Shown here: positions 32,231-43,094 of the stretch, in pieces
Layout: each line of letters begins with the position of its first letter
How positions within the stretch are numbered: position 1 is the stretch's first letter
Made by a program: the position numbers and the translations under genes
DNA from: Azolla caroliniana
Taxonomy: Eukaryota > Polypodiophyta
DNA: 64,000 nucleotides
NCBI GenBank assembly: GCA_043228905.1
Contig: JBHGNT010000009.1
Coordinates: forward strand, 13,020,001-13,084,000
Direction: 5' to 3'
Notes under the pieces: generated by a model
The model's input: only the letters and a program-made list of their open reading frames with translations
The model's database searches: none
Told to the model about the DNA's origin: nothing

Positions 32231-35200
32231 CTAGGCATTAAAGAGGGAGACCTCCCCCAATATGTGTTCGTGTATCCCTTTGGGGACTTTGTAGATTGTG
32301 TTGTATCCCTTAACCTTGTGCTTTGCTTGAGTCATTTTGAACTTGATTGCGATAATGGCATCAACATAGATAATTGCGGTGGGTGCATCTTTTAACAATG
32401 CATATGTGTTCTTGCATTGTGGCAACTTTGCATAGTAGTTGCCATACACGACAGACTCACCAACATTGAACATGTTGCCCCAACCACCCCTCACGACTTC
32501 TTCCAATATTGTATTTCCTTGCTTGCACACCACAACATAGTAGTCTTCAAAATCTTCACTCTGAGGAGATTTGAGCACTGCAAAATGATCTCCAATTTCC
32601 AATAATGTTGCCAAGTCCTCACACTGGTTGTAGTAGACAATATTGTCTGAATGTTCGTTTTCTTGGATATTCACGCTGTCTTCTATCTCTAGCTTCTGTA
32701 GCTTCCATGGCTCCACAATTGATAGATTGGTGCATTCATCCCAAGCTTCATCTAAACACATGGAACAAAAGCAAGATAAACTGCGGAATAACAATTGTGT
32801 TGTGTCCTTGCGACTAAACCCTAAAACACAATGGGTCTTGCACGTCCCTTTCACGGTTTTACAACTGTATGATTTACTCCTATCCACCTCATTAGCACGA
32901 ACCTCAATAAAAAATCTATTCTTACCATCATTTGACATCTTCCATGTGAGCCACTCCACAACATCATGTGCATTTTGTAGCTTAGCACCATTATTATCCA
33001 ACTGCTCCGATGTAAGAGCACGCTTGATCACAACCCCCGCGCCATGGTGCTCTCCCTTTCCATGTCTAGACCCGATGTAGTTCCATTGCATCCTAATGTT
33101 TGTCAATGAGAAGTATTTGGGTGTTTTGCATGATAGTTAGCCAACAAACATAATTAATTGCATGACTTAAACCATAATTATTACTTATACATGAGTGAAC
33201 AATACTAATATTTGAATCAATACAAATGAACAAGAGAGGATAACACTAAGTTATTGATTAGTACTAATGCACGAGAGAAGATAATACTAAGTTGGAAATT
33301 AAAACTAAAAAATGAGAGAGGGAAGTGGTAAGTTATTAATTAGTACTGATGCACGAGAAAGGATAGTACTAAGTTGGAAATTAGTACTAACAAACGAGAG
33401 AGGGGAGTGGTAAGTTACTAATCAGTACTAATGCATGACAGAGAACAACCATAAGTTATAAGTTGGTCGTAATGTACAGAGTTGGAGAGTACTAAGTTAT
33501 TAATTAGTACTAATGCATGACAAAGGACAGTCCTAAGTTATAAGTTGGTCTTAATGAACAAAGTTGGATAGTTCTAAGTTTGTAATTAGTACTAATGCAT
33601 GACAATGGACAGTCCATAGTACTAAGTTGGTCTTAATGAACAAAGTAGGACAATTCTAAGTTTGTAATTAGTACGAATGCATGATAGTGGACAGTTCATA
33701 GTACTAAGTTGGTCTTAATGATCAAAGTAGGACAGTACTAAGTTAATGGATAGTACTAATGAACAAATTAGTACTAACGAACAAAGTTGAATATAGCTAA
33801 GATATGAATTGGTACAAACGTTACTAAGAGGGGGTAATCCTAAGTTATAATTTAGTACTAGTGCATGACAGTGGACAGTCCTAAGTTATAACTTGGTCTT
33901 AAAGAACAAAGTTGGATAGTTCTAAGTGATTAATTAGTACTAATGCATGACAGTGGACAATCCTGAGTTATAAATTGGTCTTAATGAACAAAGTTGGACA
34001 GTACTAAATTAATGGATAGTACTAATGAACATGGTTGGATAGTACTAAGTTAATAATTAGTATTAATGAGAGAGAACAATCCTAAGTTATAAATTAGTAC
34101 TAATGAACAAAGTTGATTATAGCTAAGTTACTCATTAGTACAAAGATTACTGAGAGGGGGCAATCCTAAGTTATAATTTAGTACTTGTACATGTGCACCT
34201 TTGGGGACAATACTATATTGTAAATTACAGATACATTACAAGGCCTCAACCTTAATTAGTACTTGTACACGTAGGATGACAATACTAACCTGTAAGTTAA
34301 GTTTACTTAGCATTGTTATTACCATAATCAGTACTAGTGAATCTAGGTGCATGTCATTTAGTATTTTATACAAACATTTCTAAGTACTATGGAGTATTAC
34401 CAAAATAAACTTCCATTTATAAGTACCAAACATATGGATTATTTCCTCACCTTGCAATGAAGTAGAAGGACCAGGCCGCCTTAAATTGCGAGGCAACACC
34501 ATCAGACCAAACCCAATGCCGATTAAAGTTAACATCCAAGGACAAATAATCTGCATGGTGAAGCTTAAAACAATGTTGAACAAATAGCGTATCGTGTTTT
34601 TTATCATCTGAAATGTAGAATATTGATTTCTTATGTAACTCACCGTCTTTTCTCCAAGAGCAAATATGTACAAGTATTGTACATTGGTCATTATACCAAT
34701 GCATTGATTGAACCTCATTTTGAACTTTAAACGTATAGTTCTTTGCAAAGCCAATAATGGATACTATAACATCTGGTGGTAAGTTATTTATACATTCCTT
34801 GAACTGTGAATTTTGCCAATAATTCCTAAAGTTATGTGGAATGAACTCCTCGAGTTGGTTCTTAAACTCTGAGACAAGGGTAGCAACACATGTCTCCTTA
34901 TATACTTCCTTGATACGCTTACTAACAAGACCCTTACCTATATTTTCTGTCACATACTCTAAATATTTCCATTTCACAATATGACAATTATCTACATCAA
35001 GCTCTTGTCTACAAAATGGTGGTTGTGGGCAAACTTTACATGTTCTTAGAAGACATGTACGATTATGCCACTCAGATGATGGTTGTTTTTCACAAACAAA
35101 AGACCTCCATATCTCAGAAAACCGATGCGTAAGTCATGTTTCGTGCAGTACATCTATTATCACTCCCATTTGGTCTACATACCTCACAAGTGCAAACACA

Positions 35201-36109
35201 CCCATCCCCGCATATACCCTTAGAATCAATACGCATACTGTTCAGGCCAAGCCTTAACATGACCATTTTAATGTGGTACACACAACAACATGTGTTCCTC
35301 TCTTTTAACTTTCTAACAAAAAACGGTTTCAAACCTTGGAACTTGCGAAATCCAAGGTTGATGTTATGATGTTGGTCTGTGAAGTTCATGAACAATTCCG
35401 CCTACATCACTCAATAAATAACAAATGTTAATAGAATCCTTTAGTACAAAAAAATATTTAAAAACAAATAGATAAAAACAAAAGAATTACCTCAGTCATC
35501 TCCAAGAAGTGTCTTGTTTTTACCCCGACTGATACGTTGTCTACATACATCTTTTTTATTTGGTGAGACACGAGTGTTTTTTGTCCAAAAGGAATCCACT
35601 TTCTCAACAATCTCTTGAGACAAGGCATCACATCGTCATCTACGGCCTAACCCCAACCACTTAAATTGATTTGACTGTATATTTGTCTGATGCTTCCTCA
35701 AGTTTCTTCTTTGAATACTAAGGGCTAAGGCAACTTTAGTATCACTATATTTTCTTTTGGTTGTACCATTTACAACCATGTGAAGGGCTGCTCTTTTTGC
35801 ACCAAGCTTATCTATGCTCTCTACCCCTTTCACTAAGTGTACTGATGACTTCATAGACTCTACAATCTCCTCTAAAACACATTGGTCCCTAATCTTAATA
35901 TTTTCCATGCACTCATTCAAAAGTTGATGGTGTAACACTCTAGAGATAATATCCCTACGATCTTCCTTGGTAAATCTCTCAATTACTTCTAGTAAATAAC
36001 GAACTATGTGAAGAACCACCCGTCTCTTGCTCCTCTCAGACATAGAATTGCTACATGACAACTCACTCTCCTTGACATCTACCATTGCCACTCTCATGTA
36101 TTCCAACAC
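32231..36109 (-). pseudogene. K1 transposase-like gene, three exons, probably inactive
   Basis: Minus-strand exons 36109-35491, 35401-34451 and 33092-32231 have GT/AG borders and matching phases. Exon 1 is helical and basic. Exon 2 has FVRKLKERNTCCCVYHIKM, clustered cysteines CGDGCVCTCEVCRP and CLLRTCKVCPQPPFC, then IIGFAKNYTF, VQSMHWYNDQCTILVHI, SDDKKHDT and HWVWSDGVASQFK. Exon 3 begins MQWNYIGSRHGKGEHHGAGV and continues with a TRP-poor C-terminal domain with DYYVVVCKQGN. The order FAxNY, WSDG..QFK and GHGKG..GAG fits a DDE-type transposase family I know from plants and invertebrates but cannot name. In such relatives I recall Asp and Glu in DFAEN; here it is GFAKN. Two single-base frameshifts (about 35645 and 35120) add to the damage. 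Confidence 0.65.
33093..34450. repeat. Intron 2 of the K1 transposase: degenerate AGTACTAATGCATGACA repeats
   Basis: From about 33190 to 34330 imperfect 45-75-bp units carry AATTAGTACTAATGCATGACA, GGACAGTCCTAAGTTATAA and TTGGTCTTAATGAACAAAGTTGGA. The exon borders on each side are AAG|GTGAGG (34451/34450) and ATTAG|GATGC (33093/33092). Confidence 0.85.
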
Positions 36110-37206
36110 CTAATTTCTTGTTATTTTAGTACCTAATTAACCACCTCAACTGGTTTTCGAATAAACATGTATGATAATACCACACACACATATTCCTTTA
36201 ACAAAACAATACAATACTAAGAAAGACAACCATACCAACAGGCTAATATAAAAAAGTCAAGTTTCAGGTGTTATCCACAAGTGCCTAACATCAGTGGCAG
36301 AAGATTATCATTCTATTAAGATCGAGAAATTCACAATAATAATCATGATGATGATGAAGACAGAATATTTTCAGCATAAATAAATCTTCAAGTTTCCATT
36401 TCAAAGGATAATCAATAAATATTAAACCTTAAAAAACAGTTCTAAAATAACCAATGCTTAAAAAATAATTCTGGAAAAAATAGTTCTGAAGACATACCAA
36501 GGGAAGATTATCATTCTATTAAGATCTAGAACTTGACAATAATAATCATGATGATGATGAAGACATTATCTTTTTAGCATAAATAAATCTTCAAGTTTCC
36601 ATTTCAAAGGATAATCAATAAATATTAAACCTTAAAAAATAGTTCTGAAATAACCAATGCTTAAAAATAGTTCTGAAAAAACAGTTCTAAAGACATACCG
36701 AGGGAAGAAGACGACATACTAAGGGAAGAAGAAGACATACCGAGGGAAGGAGAAGACATAGCGACGAAAGGCGAAGATGGCTCAGATGTGTGACACAAAG
36801 AACTCTTGATCATTTCCACGTAGGTTTGATTCGTAGATAAGGAATGGCAAGACCCTAAATCTTGGGGACATTCGCGTGCTGTGAATACCTGAGATGTAGA
36901 GAACGACAAACAGAGATGGGCTCGGTTGGAAGGAGGAAGGGGATGCGCCAAAATGGTAAGAAGAGCCACATTCAATTAATGTGGTGTGCTAAATTAAAAG
37001 TGAGGGGGAAATAGCCCCCAAATCAGTCCTGACTCCTGAATACCTCACAACTGTTTCCCCCCATTAAATGCAATGTGTACTACCCCCACCCCACTCCCTA
37101 AAAAGATTATAAAATTTTTCGAATTTTTAAAAATATTTTTTATAATTACTTAGTACTAACAGTACTTTTAGTACTCGTGTTTTTCTTGGCCAAAAATAGT
37201 ACTTTT
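36110..37206 (-). other. 5' region of the K1 transposase gene and right subterminal region
   Basis: Two copies of a roughly 190-bp segment (about 36290-36480 and 36495-36680) with ATTATCATTCTATTAAGATC and AATCATGATGATGATGAAGAC. A small repeat GAAGACATACCGAGGGAAG follows (36690-36760). A 104-codon minus-strand frame (36975-36661) with Ser-rich SSSLGMS repeats could be a first exon, but I cannot link it. The right edge has TTAGTACTAACAGTACTTTT. Confidence 0.5.
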
Positions 37207-37233
37207 TTGGTACACTGTAGCATGGTTCGACCC
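37207..37233 (-). repeat. Right terminal inverted repeat of K1
   Basis: Plus strand TTGGTACACTGTAGCATG then GTTCGACCC, followed by TTAT (37234-37237). Confidence 0.75.
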
Positions 37234-37642
37234 TTATATATTAAACTCTCAATATACAACCATTTATGTATAAGGTTCATGCCCCTTGTATAGGTAAGCA
37301 TGTAATGTTACAACGCTGAATCGGATCGACACATCCTGTTGGATTGTCTCTCTAAACATCAAGGGTCAGAACTATTCGGATCTAAATCCACTATATCACT
37401 TCATATTTAATATTATTTTGGCTACATCAATATTTATACTAATAATATTTTTGTTATTAATATTTTCTAACTTCACACTACTAGTTGGTTGTCCGAATTG
37501 ACATTCGCCTCTGTCCACACTTTAGATGGCTAATAGCAGTTTCGACTTCATACTTTAAATCTTTCGGCCTTCGGTCGTTTCTACTTAACTCCTTGACAAC
37601 TCTCTGACTCATAGGGCAAAACATGGCATGCAGGGCAAAACA
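37234..37642 (-). repeat. Right half of the T3 3' LTR
   Basis: Ends in GGGCAAAACA before the conserved block. A 19-bp tandem repeat with GGGCAAAACATGGCATGCA sits at the border. It joins in principle with 15487-15789 across K1. Confidence 0.5.
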
Positions 37643-37682
37643 TGGCATGCTCGTGGAACAGTGCCATGCACGTCGAACCCCC
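37641..37682 (-). other. Conserved block before the 3' LTR of T3
   Basis: Plus strand CATGGCATGCTCGTGGAACA followed by GTGCCATGCACGTCGAACCC. Same structure as in T1, T2, N1 and N2. Confidence 0.8.
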
Positions 37683-38949
37683 AGTACCCTTCAATTATCT
37701 TCCATGATATTCAAAATACTCGGCTCCTAAGGAATTGGTTCGTCATTCTCCACATTTGTTTTCACCTCATCCTCTAAGTTTTGGATCAACTGCTCTACTT
37801 GCTCGCTCCATCACTTGCTTAGTCAACTTCTCCATTCCTATGTTCGGTATCACTTGTTCCTCATTTTGCTTCGTCTCTTCCTTTCTCTGGTAATTTTCCT
37901 CTATCTCTCCTATCGACTGCTCCTGATTATCTCCTGGCCGGTTGGCTAGCTGCACTTCCTGTCATTGCTTAGGCAGTTTTTCCTCAGTCTCGTTGGCATC
38001 ACTAGTTACCACATGTTCGGCTTGGGTGTCGTCCAACTATTCCTTAATTGGTTGCATTCGTTCTCTCTCGTAGGTTTCTAAATCCATTCTGAATTGCAAT
38101 TGATCATCATCGAATTCCTCTAGTAAATTCTAGATTTCTTCAGAATGGACTTGGGCCACATAGAAGTCATCAATCAGATCTTCTATAATCATAATTATGT
38201 TTTGCTTGTCCATCTTGTCAAATCCCTTGCCATTTTTCGTTCGATTTTCGTAATTCCATCGCTTGTGCCGACCATGCCTTCCATACTACCACTGAACTCT
38301 CTTCGATCCTTCTATCCAGCCGACTTCTATGGTTCTCCATGAGTATCTTTATCCTTGTTGCCCCCATTTTCGCTTTTGCTAGTGCTTCCTTCTTTTCCTG
38401 CTTGAGCCGCTTAATTGTGGTTGTTGACGTCTACACTTCTATTTGATAATTCTATATTTCCCAATTATAAATTCCAATAGAGTCTTTTTAGAAGCTTTGA
38501 TAGTAATGTCTGTCTCCGTGATCAGTCACTCTTTCTCCTCTCTGGCTTCGTTCTGAAGTTTCGTTATTTCTGTTTTGAACAACTTTGTTTGGTTTTGGAA
38601 GGCTACAACATGCTCCTTTAGTTCGTCCCTTGCCTCCTTAAGCTTCTTCTTCTGTTGATCGAAATCGGCTCTCAAGTCCTAAGTCTCCTTGTGCAATTTA
38701 TCAAAGTCAGCCTGATTTTCTTTTAATATCCTCGTTTGTTCAGCCCTTAGTCGATTGTCTTTTTCCTTCTGCTACCTCAACTCCTCTTTAAGCCGATCAA
38801 TCTGCTCATCGACAATCTTCCTTAACTTCCCTTTCTGCTACCATAATTCCTCCATTAACTGCCTGCTTTCTTCTTCTAGTTGCTTGTTCTCCGCCTTTAA
38901 CTAGCCGCGTTCAACATTTAGTCGATCATTTTCCCCTTTCAGTTGGTCG
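37680..38949 (-). pseudogene. Third ORF of T3, C-terminal coiled-coil part
   Basis: Minus-strand frames broken by many stops. The coding character is seen in long Glu/Lys/Gln-rich stretches, for example EEIEENYQRKEETKQNEEQV-like sequence at 37955-37767 and heptad-rich stretches at 38400-38940. The position before the conserved block and 3' LTR equals that of the T1 and T2 third ORF. The continuation at 46897-47212 gives the stronger similarity. Copia C2 separates the two parts. Confidence 0.6.
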
Positions 38950-39172
38950 TATAGGAAACAAGAAATAGAAAGAGAGGGAGACAGAGAAAGAGAAGAAACT
39001 TTATTAAATGAATGTTTTGTGTCTCTCTCTCTCTACAACCACATAGAGAGGAAATGTGGTGGTTATAGGTACACCCTATTTTTGGGGTGCACCTTTTCAT
39101 ATCATATAGCTTTTCGTCTTATTATTTATTTTTTCTATTTACTTATTCTAAACTAATTAGTTTATTACAACA
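38950..39172 (-). repeat. 3' LTR of C2 (223 bp)
   Basis: Matches 46354-46896 minus the LINE insert. The pol reading frame runs into it and stops at 39143. Confidence 0.9.
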
Positions 39173-40506
39173 GCCCAGAGGGAGAGCCTTTGTTAGAAAA
39201 TCAGCCCAGATATGATTTGTCGATGTAAACTCTAAGGTAAGCTTGTTTTCTTCAGCCAACTCTCGTATAAAGTGATATTTTAAATCCACATGCTTTGTTT
39301 TCTCTGAGTGCTTTGGATTCTTCGTTAAGTAGATACATGATATATTTTCGCAAAAGATTTTCAATTGAAGCGGTTCACATAGTTGGAGTTCTTTTAACAC
39401 TGTTTGCAACCATAGTCATTCTTTAGCAGCCAACGCCACTGCTACGAATTCAGCTTCAACAGATGAGAGTGTCACAGATTCTTGTTTTTTGGATTGCCAC
39501 GTCACTACTGCTCCTGCCATTATAAAAGAAAAACCAATTAGATGTATGATTATGTCTAATGTATATATTTGGTTTTGATAACAATCTAGAATAGCCATGT
39601 GAGAGCATAAAATTGTTAAAATTTTGAAACCATAACCTAGGAGATTGTTTGAGTCCATAAAGTGATCGATATAACTGACACACATAGTTTGGTTGAGAGT
39701 GTGACTCAAACCCATGAGGTTGTGACATGTAGATTTCTTCAGGGAAATCACCATGTAGAAATGCCGTTTGTACATCCAAGTGATGTACCTCGAGGTCAAG
39801 AATGGTGGCCAAAGCCATTAGGAGCCGAAAAGATGCCATGCGAAGAACGGGTGAGAATGTCTCAGAATAGTCAAGGCCTTCAACTTGAGAAAAACCACGA
39901 GCTACAAGTCGAGCTTTGTAACGTGCAATAGTACCATCAGGGTTTAGTTTTTTCTTCAACACCCACTTGCATGAAATAGGTGAGCGTCCCATTGGGAGTG
40001 GGACTAGAGTCCATGTTTTGTTGGTGTCAAGAGATTCAAGTTTCTTTTGCTATGGCAGCTTCCCATTCAACACGATCTGGGCTTTGCAATGCCTCATTGA
40101 TAGTTAAGGGATCATCAGAAATGTCTGATGTGTTTGAGGGGGAACCAAGTGCCGAAAATGCAAACTCAGGTTCAAATTGTGGCAAGGACATCTATTTGTT
40201 TTGTGTGATCATAAAGATCTTGAATAGTATAAAATTTCTTTGGTCCAGTGGATGTAGGGCTAAGTGAGCTAGGTGATTTTGCAATGTCAGAACTATTTGT
40301 ATGTTCTACATGTTGATTATTAGTGGAATATGAAGTATTTCTACATCCTATTTTAATTACTTTTGCATCATTGGGACCAATGGTTTTCCCCTTGCCATTA
40401 AGGTGTGAGGATCGTCGTAATGGGATAAAGAGATTTTTAATAGGATGGGAAGACGAATAATCAATGTGAGTTAATTGTGTTCCATCTAAAGGTTTTTCCA
40501 TATGAG
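39143..40506 (-). pseudogene. RT and RNase H of C2, with the RT palm deleted
   Basis: After a linker (40501-40172) the RT begins: CKWVLKKKLNPDGTIARYKA, LVARGFSQVEGLDYSETFSP and VQTAFLHGDFPEEIYM. It reads to LYGLKQSPRLWFQNF and KPNIYIRHNH at about 39610. Directly after comes RNase H sequence in changed frames: AGAVVTWQSKKQESVTLSSVEAE, then ENISCIYLTKNPKHSEKTKH and FLTKALPLGC. The YVDD box and tether are absent, so a deletion of several hundred bases joined the two. The frame ends inside the 3' LTR. Confidence 0.88.
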
Positions 40507-40971
40507 TGTTACCTCGTACGAGATGTACGGAGAGTCAAGTGTGATGAGCGAGGGTCGAATGTTATCATAATGTTGTGTATGTGTAGGGGGCATAAATGTA
40601 ATTGTGAGTCGATACATATGTGAACACATGCACACGTGTGTGCATGTGGATGGATACGAGGAGGTATGAGTGAGTGTCCAGTATGAATGCTCTAGGGGGC
40701 TTACACCCCTTTGTATCTACCCCCTCTTGTACTATTTAACCTCCTTATGGGGAATGAATGAAAAATGAATCATTTCTCTCTATCTATCTCTCTTTTCATC
40801 TCTCTCTCTCTCTCTTCCCTCCCCTTAATGTTGAACCCACCCCGCAATGCTTCTCAATGCACATAATCTCTCTCGCCATCAATCCCATACTCTCCATCAT
40901 CATCATAACCACCATGTCTATCTTTATCATGATTATCATCGTCCTTAACCCTAGCCCTAAAACATACAACA
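40507..40971 (+). repeat. 5' LTR of N2 (465 bp)
   Basis: TGTTACCTCGTACGAG to AACATACAACA. TATA-like GTACTATTTAACC at about 40729. CT-rich microsatellite at about 40775-40820. Lacks 40 bp present in the other LTR near 40838. Confidence 0.95.
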
Positions 40972-40976
40972 CCTTT

Positions 40977-40996
40977 TGGCGACCACTAAGGCGACC
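40977..40996 (+). promoter_or_regulatory. Primer binding site of N2
   Basis: TTGGCGACCACTAAGG five bases after the LTR end; TGGCGACCAC fits tRNA-Arg. Confidence 0.7.
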
Positions 40997-43050
40997 CCCC
41001 TTTGGAGACGGAGTTGAAGAATGATACGCGACAATGTGAGGCATAGTGATGATGATATGTAAGAGATGTCCGGGTAATGATGGCGATATGCAGCAAAAGG
41101 CGGAAGAAATCAGAAATGGAAGATTGACAAGATTGACTGCTGCACAATTCTACAACAAATTAATCTCTATATGTGAATATTTTGTGTGGTCTGTTTTTGC
41201 CCTAAATGTCCGAGAAATGTTGGCCAAGATGTACAAAAACGGTGTCAATGCATGAGTGGAAGTTGCAAAACAAGTTGCAAAAGGATGGCGTTACATGAGT
41301 GTGCGAGAATGGAAATGACAATGTGCAAATGTGCGGTTAGCAGCAATGTGTGTGTGTTCCAAGGAGACTGCGGAGGAAGACGCAATGTGTGGAGCGTGGG
41401 CCAGCAAGATGTGCGGTACCGGAATGGGACGTGTTCACAATTTCCAGTTTCCAGAGAAGCAACGCGGAAAAAGTTGGAACCAAAACAAGAGTTGGTTGGC
41501 ACCGAAGCGGCTGTAATGGCCGGGCGGCCGTCAGAGTAGACAGAGCCGAAACAGCAACAGTGACGCCGAAAAGCGACGAACGAAGAGACAACCGTCAGAT
41601 ATCAACGGCTGACAACCGGATGACGACTGAACAGACCGGCCACGCGACTGCAGACCGGCCGGACAGGGCCGACGAAAATGAGAGAGGCTTCAGGAACGGT
41701 CATCACCAACCGACAGCAGCCGGAGCGGCCGGAGGGCCGGACAAGGTCAGGGAAGCAAACAGGCCGCCAAGATGACGGACGGTGTCGGACGACGACGAAA
41801 CCGACAGAGACGGTGATGGAGTCCGCAACGGAGGCAGCCGGAGCAACCGAGAGCCGAGGAGCGGCCAAAGCGACCGGAATAGCCGACCAGTGGCCGGAGT
41901 GGCCAGATAGGCCCGGACAGAGACGGAACCGGCCAGAGCGATGGCGGTGGCTGAACAATCGACGACCGGATCGGAGATGACGCTGAAACGAAGGGCCAAA
42001 CAGACACACACAACAACAAACGAGGCATAAATGGACAGAGACGACAACCGGTCGGAAGGAGATACACCAATATGTAGATGGAGACAACCGCGGATGCAGG
42101 ACCAGAAGGACAAGCAATCAAAGAGCGGTCGGAACAACGATGATGACGGCAAAACAAGGGCAGCCACCGGAAAGGAGCCGGTTGCAGTCGAGGCGGCTGA
42201 AATGCACAGAAATGGCCGAAATGCAGCCGGAATGGCCAGAGTGGCTGAAATGCGCCCAGAAAGGCTGGACAACTGACGCCAAAACAACGGGCCGAATAGT
42301 ATCGGCGACAGATAGAGGAGCGGCGACAACCAACGGTTACGAGTGGCCCGTAGACGACAGAGACAAAGAAATGGAGATAGTGACGGAGAGACCATGGAAT
42401 GAGAGAAGGAACTAGAACACACTGAGAAGAAAGTAGAGAGTATAGAAGAGAAGGCAGAGAAGGCTTAAGACAGAGGATGGAGAAAAATGAGCAAGGAAGA
42501 GGAAGACAAATACAGAAGAACAACAGAAGAAGAGAGGAGAGACAGGAAGGCAAGTAGAGAAGCGGGAAAAGAAAACAGAAAGAAAGAGGAAGAAGAGGCA
42601 AGAAGAGGCAAGAAAAAGAAAAAGACAAAAACGGAAAAAAAGAGGGAAAAAGAGAACGATAAGGGGCATTCGAGGAGTTTTGAAAACTTGAGGGCATTCG
42701 AAGAATTTCGAAAAACATGATGGCATTGAAAAAATAAAATAAAAATTTTAAATTTTAAATTTAAAAATCAAAGGGCACATACAAAATTTTGAAAACTCAT
42801 CCACCTAAAGAAATGGACGTGATCGACCATACACAACTCAAAATAAAGGAAGAACACACACACATACAACATATTTTTGACGACCCAAATGATTTTACGA
42901 AGTTCGTAAGTCGACAGAACGAGAATGTTCGTGTCGCGGAAGATTTGCTGACCGACAAATGTGTTTGAGTCAAGCATTCCGATCGAGGGAGTCGATCGTT
43001 GAAAGGACCGATGGAAGTTCCGGTCAAAGAAATATCATCATCAAGGCATG
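40997..43050 (+). other. Interior of N2, non-coding
   Basis: Purine-rich on the plus strand with many GGCCGGA-type words (41500-42400) and a GA-rich tract (42420-42720) whose reading is Lys/Glu/Arg only. Long minus-strand frames (for example 42718-41747) are composition effects. No retroviral domain is visible on either strand. Bases 42890-43050 match N1. Confidence 0.7.
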
Positions 43051-43094
43051 TGGGATCGACGTGCAAGGCACTTTCCCACGGGCGTGCCATATTG
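43051..43094 (+). other. Conserved block before the 3' LTR of N2
   Basis: GGGATCGACGTGCAAGGCAC, then TTTCCCACGGGCGTGCCATA. GGCAC and GTGCC form a 5-bp inverted repeat around a 12-base centre. Confidence 0.85.

Larger units (their letters stand above)
15790..37233. mobile_element. K1: composite DNA transposon, 21.4 kb, with TIRs and TSD
   Basis: The ends at 15790-15816 and 37207-37233 are inverted repeats, 24 of 27 bases identical, sharing CATGCTACRGTGTACCAA. Both ends then carry TTTTGGCCAA and AGTACTAA. Flanking 4-bp TTAT occurs on both sides. Inside are a minus-strand transposase-like gene, a convergent plus-strand multi-exon gene and many TTAGTACTAA-like repeats. Two LTR elements, T2 and N1, sit in it; without them K1 is about 10 kb. 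T2 lacks a 5' LTR, so some K1 or T2 sequence has been lost between about 15850 and 16020. I could not assign the transposase superfamily. Confidence 0.65.

Noticed and set aside
25560-34330. TAGTACTAA clusters as a CRISPR-like array
   Set aside because: Repeats are degenerate, spacers are also repetitive, and the context is a plant transposon.
40758-41024. Small frames starting MKNESFLSIYLS in both N2 LTRs
   Set aside because: They overlap the CT microsatellite and differ after the 40-bp gap; no sign of coding.
41747-42718. A 323-codon minus-strand open frame in N2
   Set aside because: It arises from a purine-rich plus strand read backwards (Phe/Leu/Ser/Pro runs). No similarity to N1 at protein level that exceeds the DNA similarity.
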